Source: Prorocentrum cordatum | Lineage: Eukaryota; Sar; Dinophyceae; Prorocentrales; Prorocentraceae | Reading direction: 5' to 3' | Assembly (NCBI GenBank): GCA_963575745.1 | Contig: CAUYUJ010022059.1 | Span: 757,743-821,742 of the forward strand | DNA: 64,000 nt | Shown here: positions 63,590-64,000 of the stretch, piece by piece | Position numbering within the stretch: position 1 is the first letter of the stretch | Layout of the letters: every line of letters starts with the position of its first letter | Translations under genes and position numbers: made by a program | The notes under the pieces: model-generated | The model's database searches: none | What the model was told of the DNA's origin: nothing | The model's input: the letters and a program-made list of their open reading frames with translations, nothing else

Positions 63590-63940
63590 GGCCCTCTTTG
63601 AATCCTCATAGGGCCTGAGAGGGCACATGGCCCTCAGGGGGTCCCATGAAGGACGCACGAAGGCTGCGCGATGGCCCGAAGACGGCTCCGTGATCATGAG
63701 GGGGGGTATTCGGGCCTTCTTGTAGCCTTCCTGGGGCCTCTTGGAGCCATCTTCGGGCTCCCCTCGGAGTCACCACGAAGCACTCGTGAGCCCCGCTTGG
63801 GACCCTCTTGGGGTCATCTTTGTTATGCTGCGTGCTGCTAACTTGCATGTTGCTACACACCCCTGTTCGGCGAAACTCGTCTGGGCATCTTCTCTGAATG
63901 GGCTGGTGGAGGATGCGCGAGGCGCCACGGAGTTCGATTC
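63590..63940 (+). repeat. Composite repeat, 3' part
   Basis: CTTGGGG array (63590-63825), then GTTATGCTGCGTGCTGCTA, TTGCATGTTGCTACACACC, CTCGTCTGGGCATCTTCTCT and GAATGGGCTGGTGGAGGATG, CGCGAGGCGCC. Confidence 0.7.
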
Positions 63941-64000
63941 CGCCTCGAATGATGGTTGGTGACCCGAACGCATTGGAGGAGGACGGGCGGCCGTGCCCGT

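Noticed and set aside
63880-63945. tRNA T-arm at GAGTTCGATTCCG
   Set aside because: The stem does not pair and the sequence belongs to the repeat end motif.

Overview
The window looks like nuclear DNA of a dinoflagellate. Two stretches match the 22-nt dinoflagellate spliced leader: 8334-8353 on the minus strand (one mismatch near the 3' end) and 22978-22997 on the plus strand (middle shortened by 2 nt). The DNA is GC-rich, full of decayed retroelements and long imperfect repeat arrays, and has no prokaryotic-style operons. I cannot name the genus. I saw no rRNA, tRNA or CRISPR array.

1-22 kb is a repeat-rich graveyard. It holds the tail of a LINE reverse transcriptase (1-657), a PIF1-like helicase pseudogene (about 1040-2510), and a processed pseudogene on the minus strand that still carries its relict spliced leader (7100-8353). 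It also holds two copies of a 1.35-kb composite repeat built around a (CCA)n block (4287-5635 and 14713-16085), many minisatellite arrays with a CTTGGGGCC theme, a pentamer satellite (13.1-13.7 kb), a roughly 100-bp tandem array (17.15-18.2 kb) and a CTCTCTGCTG array (21.3-22.1 kb).

23-48.2 kb is the highlight: about 25 kb of plus-strand coding sequence that reads as one giant non-LTR retroelement. From 5' to 3' it has a relict spliced leader, Pro/Gly-rich repeated modules, a CxxC zinc finger, a large gag-like region, a RING finger, several unknown domains, a DNMT3-like cytosine methyltransferase, an APE-type endonuclease, a reverse transcriptase with a YVDD box, a CCHC-type zinc finger, an archaeal-type RNase H, a C2H2-like zinc-finger domain, and a UPF1-like superfamily 1 helicase with two zinc ribbons. 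The frame changes roughly twenty times, often in C or G runs, and five in-frame TGA codons sit near domain borders. Two nucleotide-level signals run through it: about fifteen small hairpins with a CTTCA loop and covarying stems, and a strand-biased CCCTGGGA motif. Neither keeps a constant reading frame.

48-64 kb holds a host-like minus-strand gene region. The main piece is a 984-codon open exon (52240-55191), with likely exons at 50231-50516, 57750-58404 and 60057-60290, and the 3' part of another gene at 62678-63435. Copies of an 850-bp composite repeat surround them, and two copies point at each other across the large exon. The rest is microsatellite, minisatellite and unassigned DNA.
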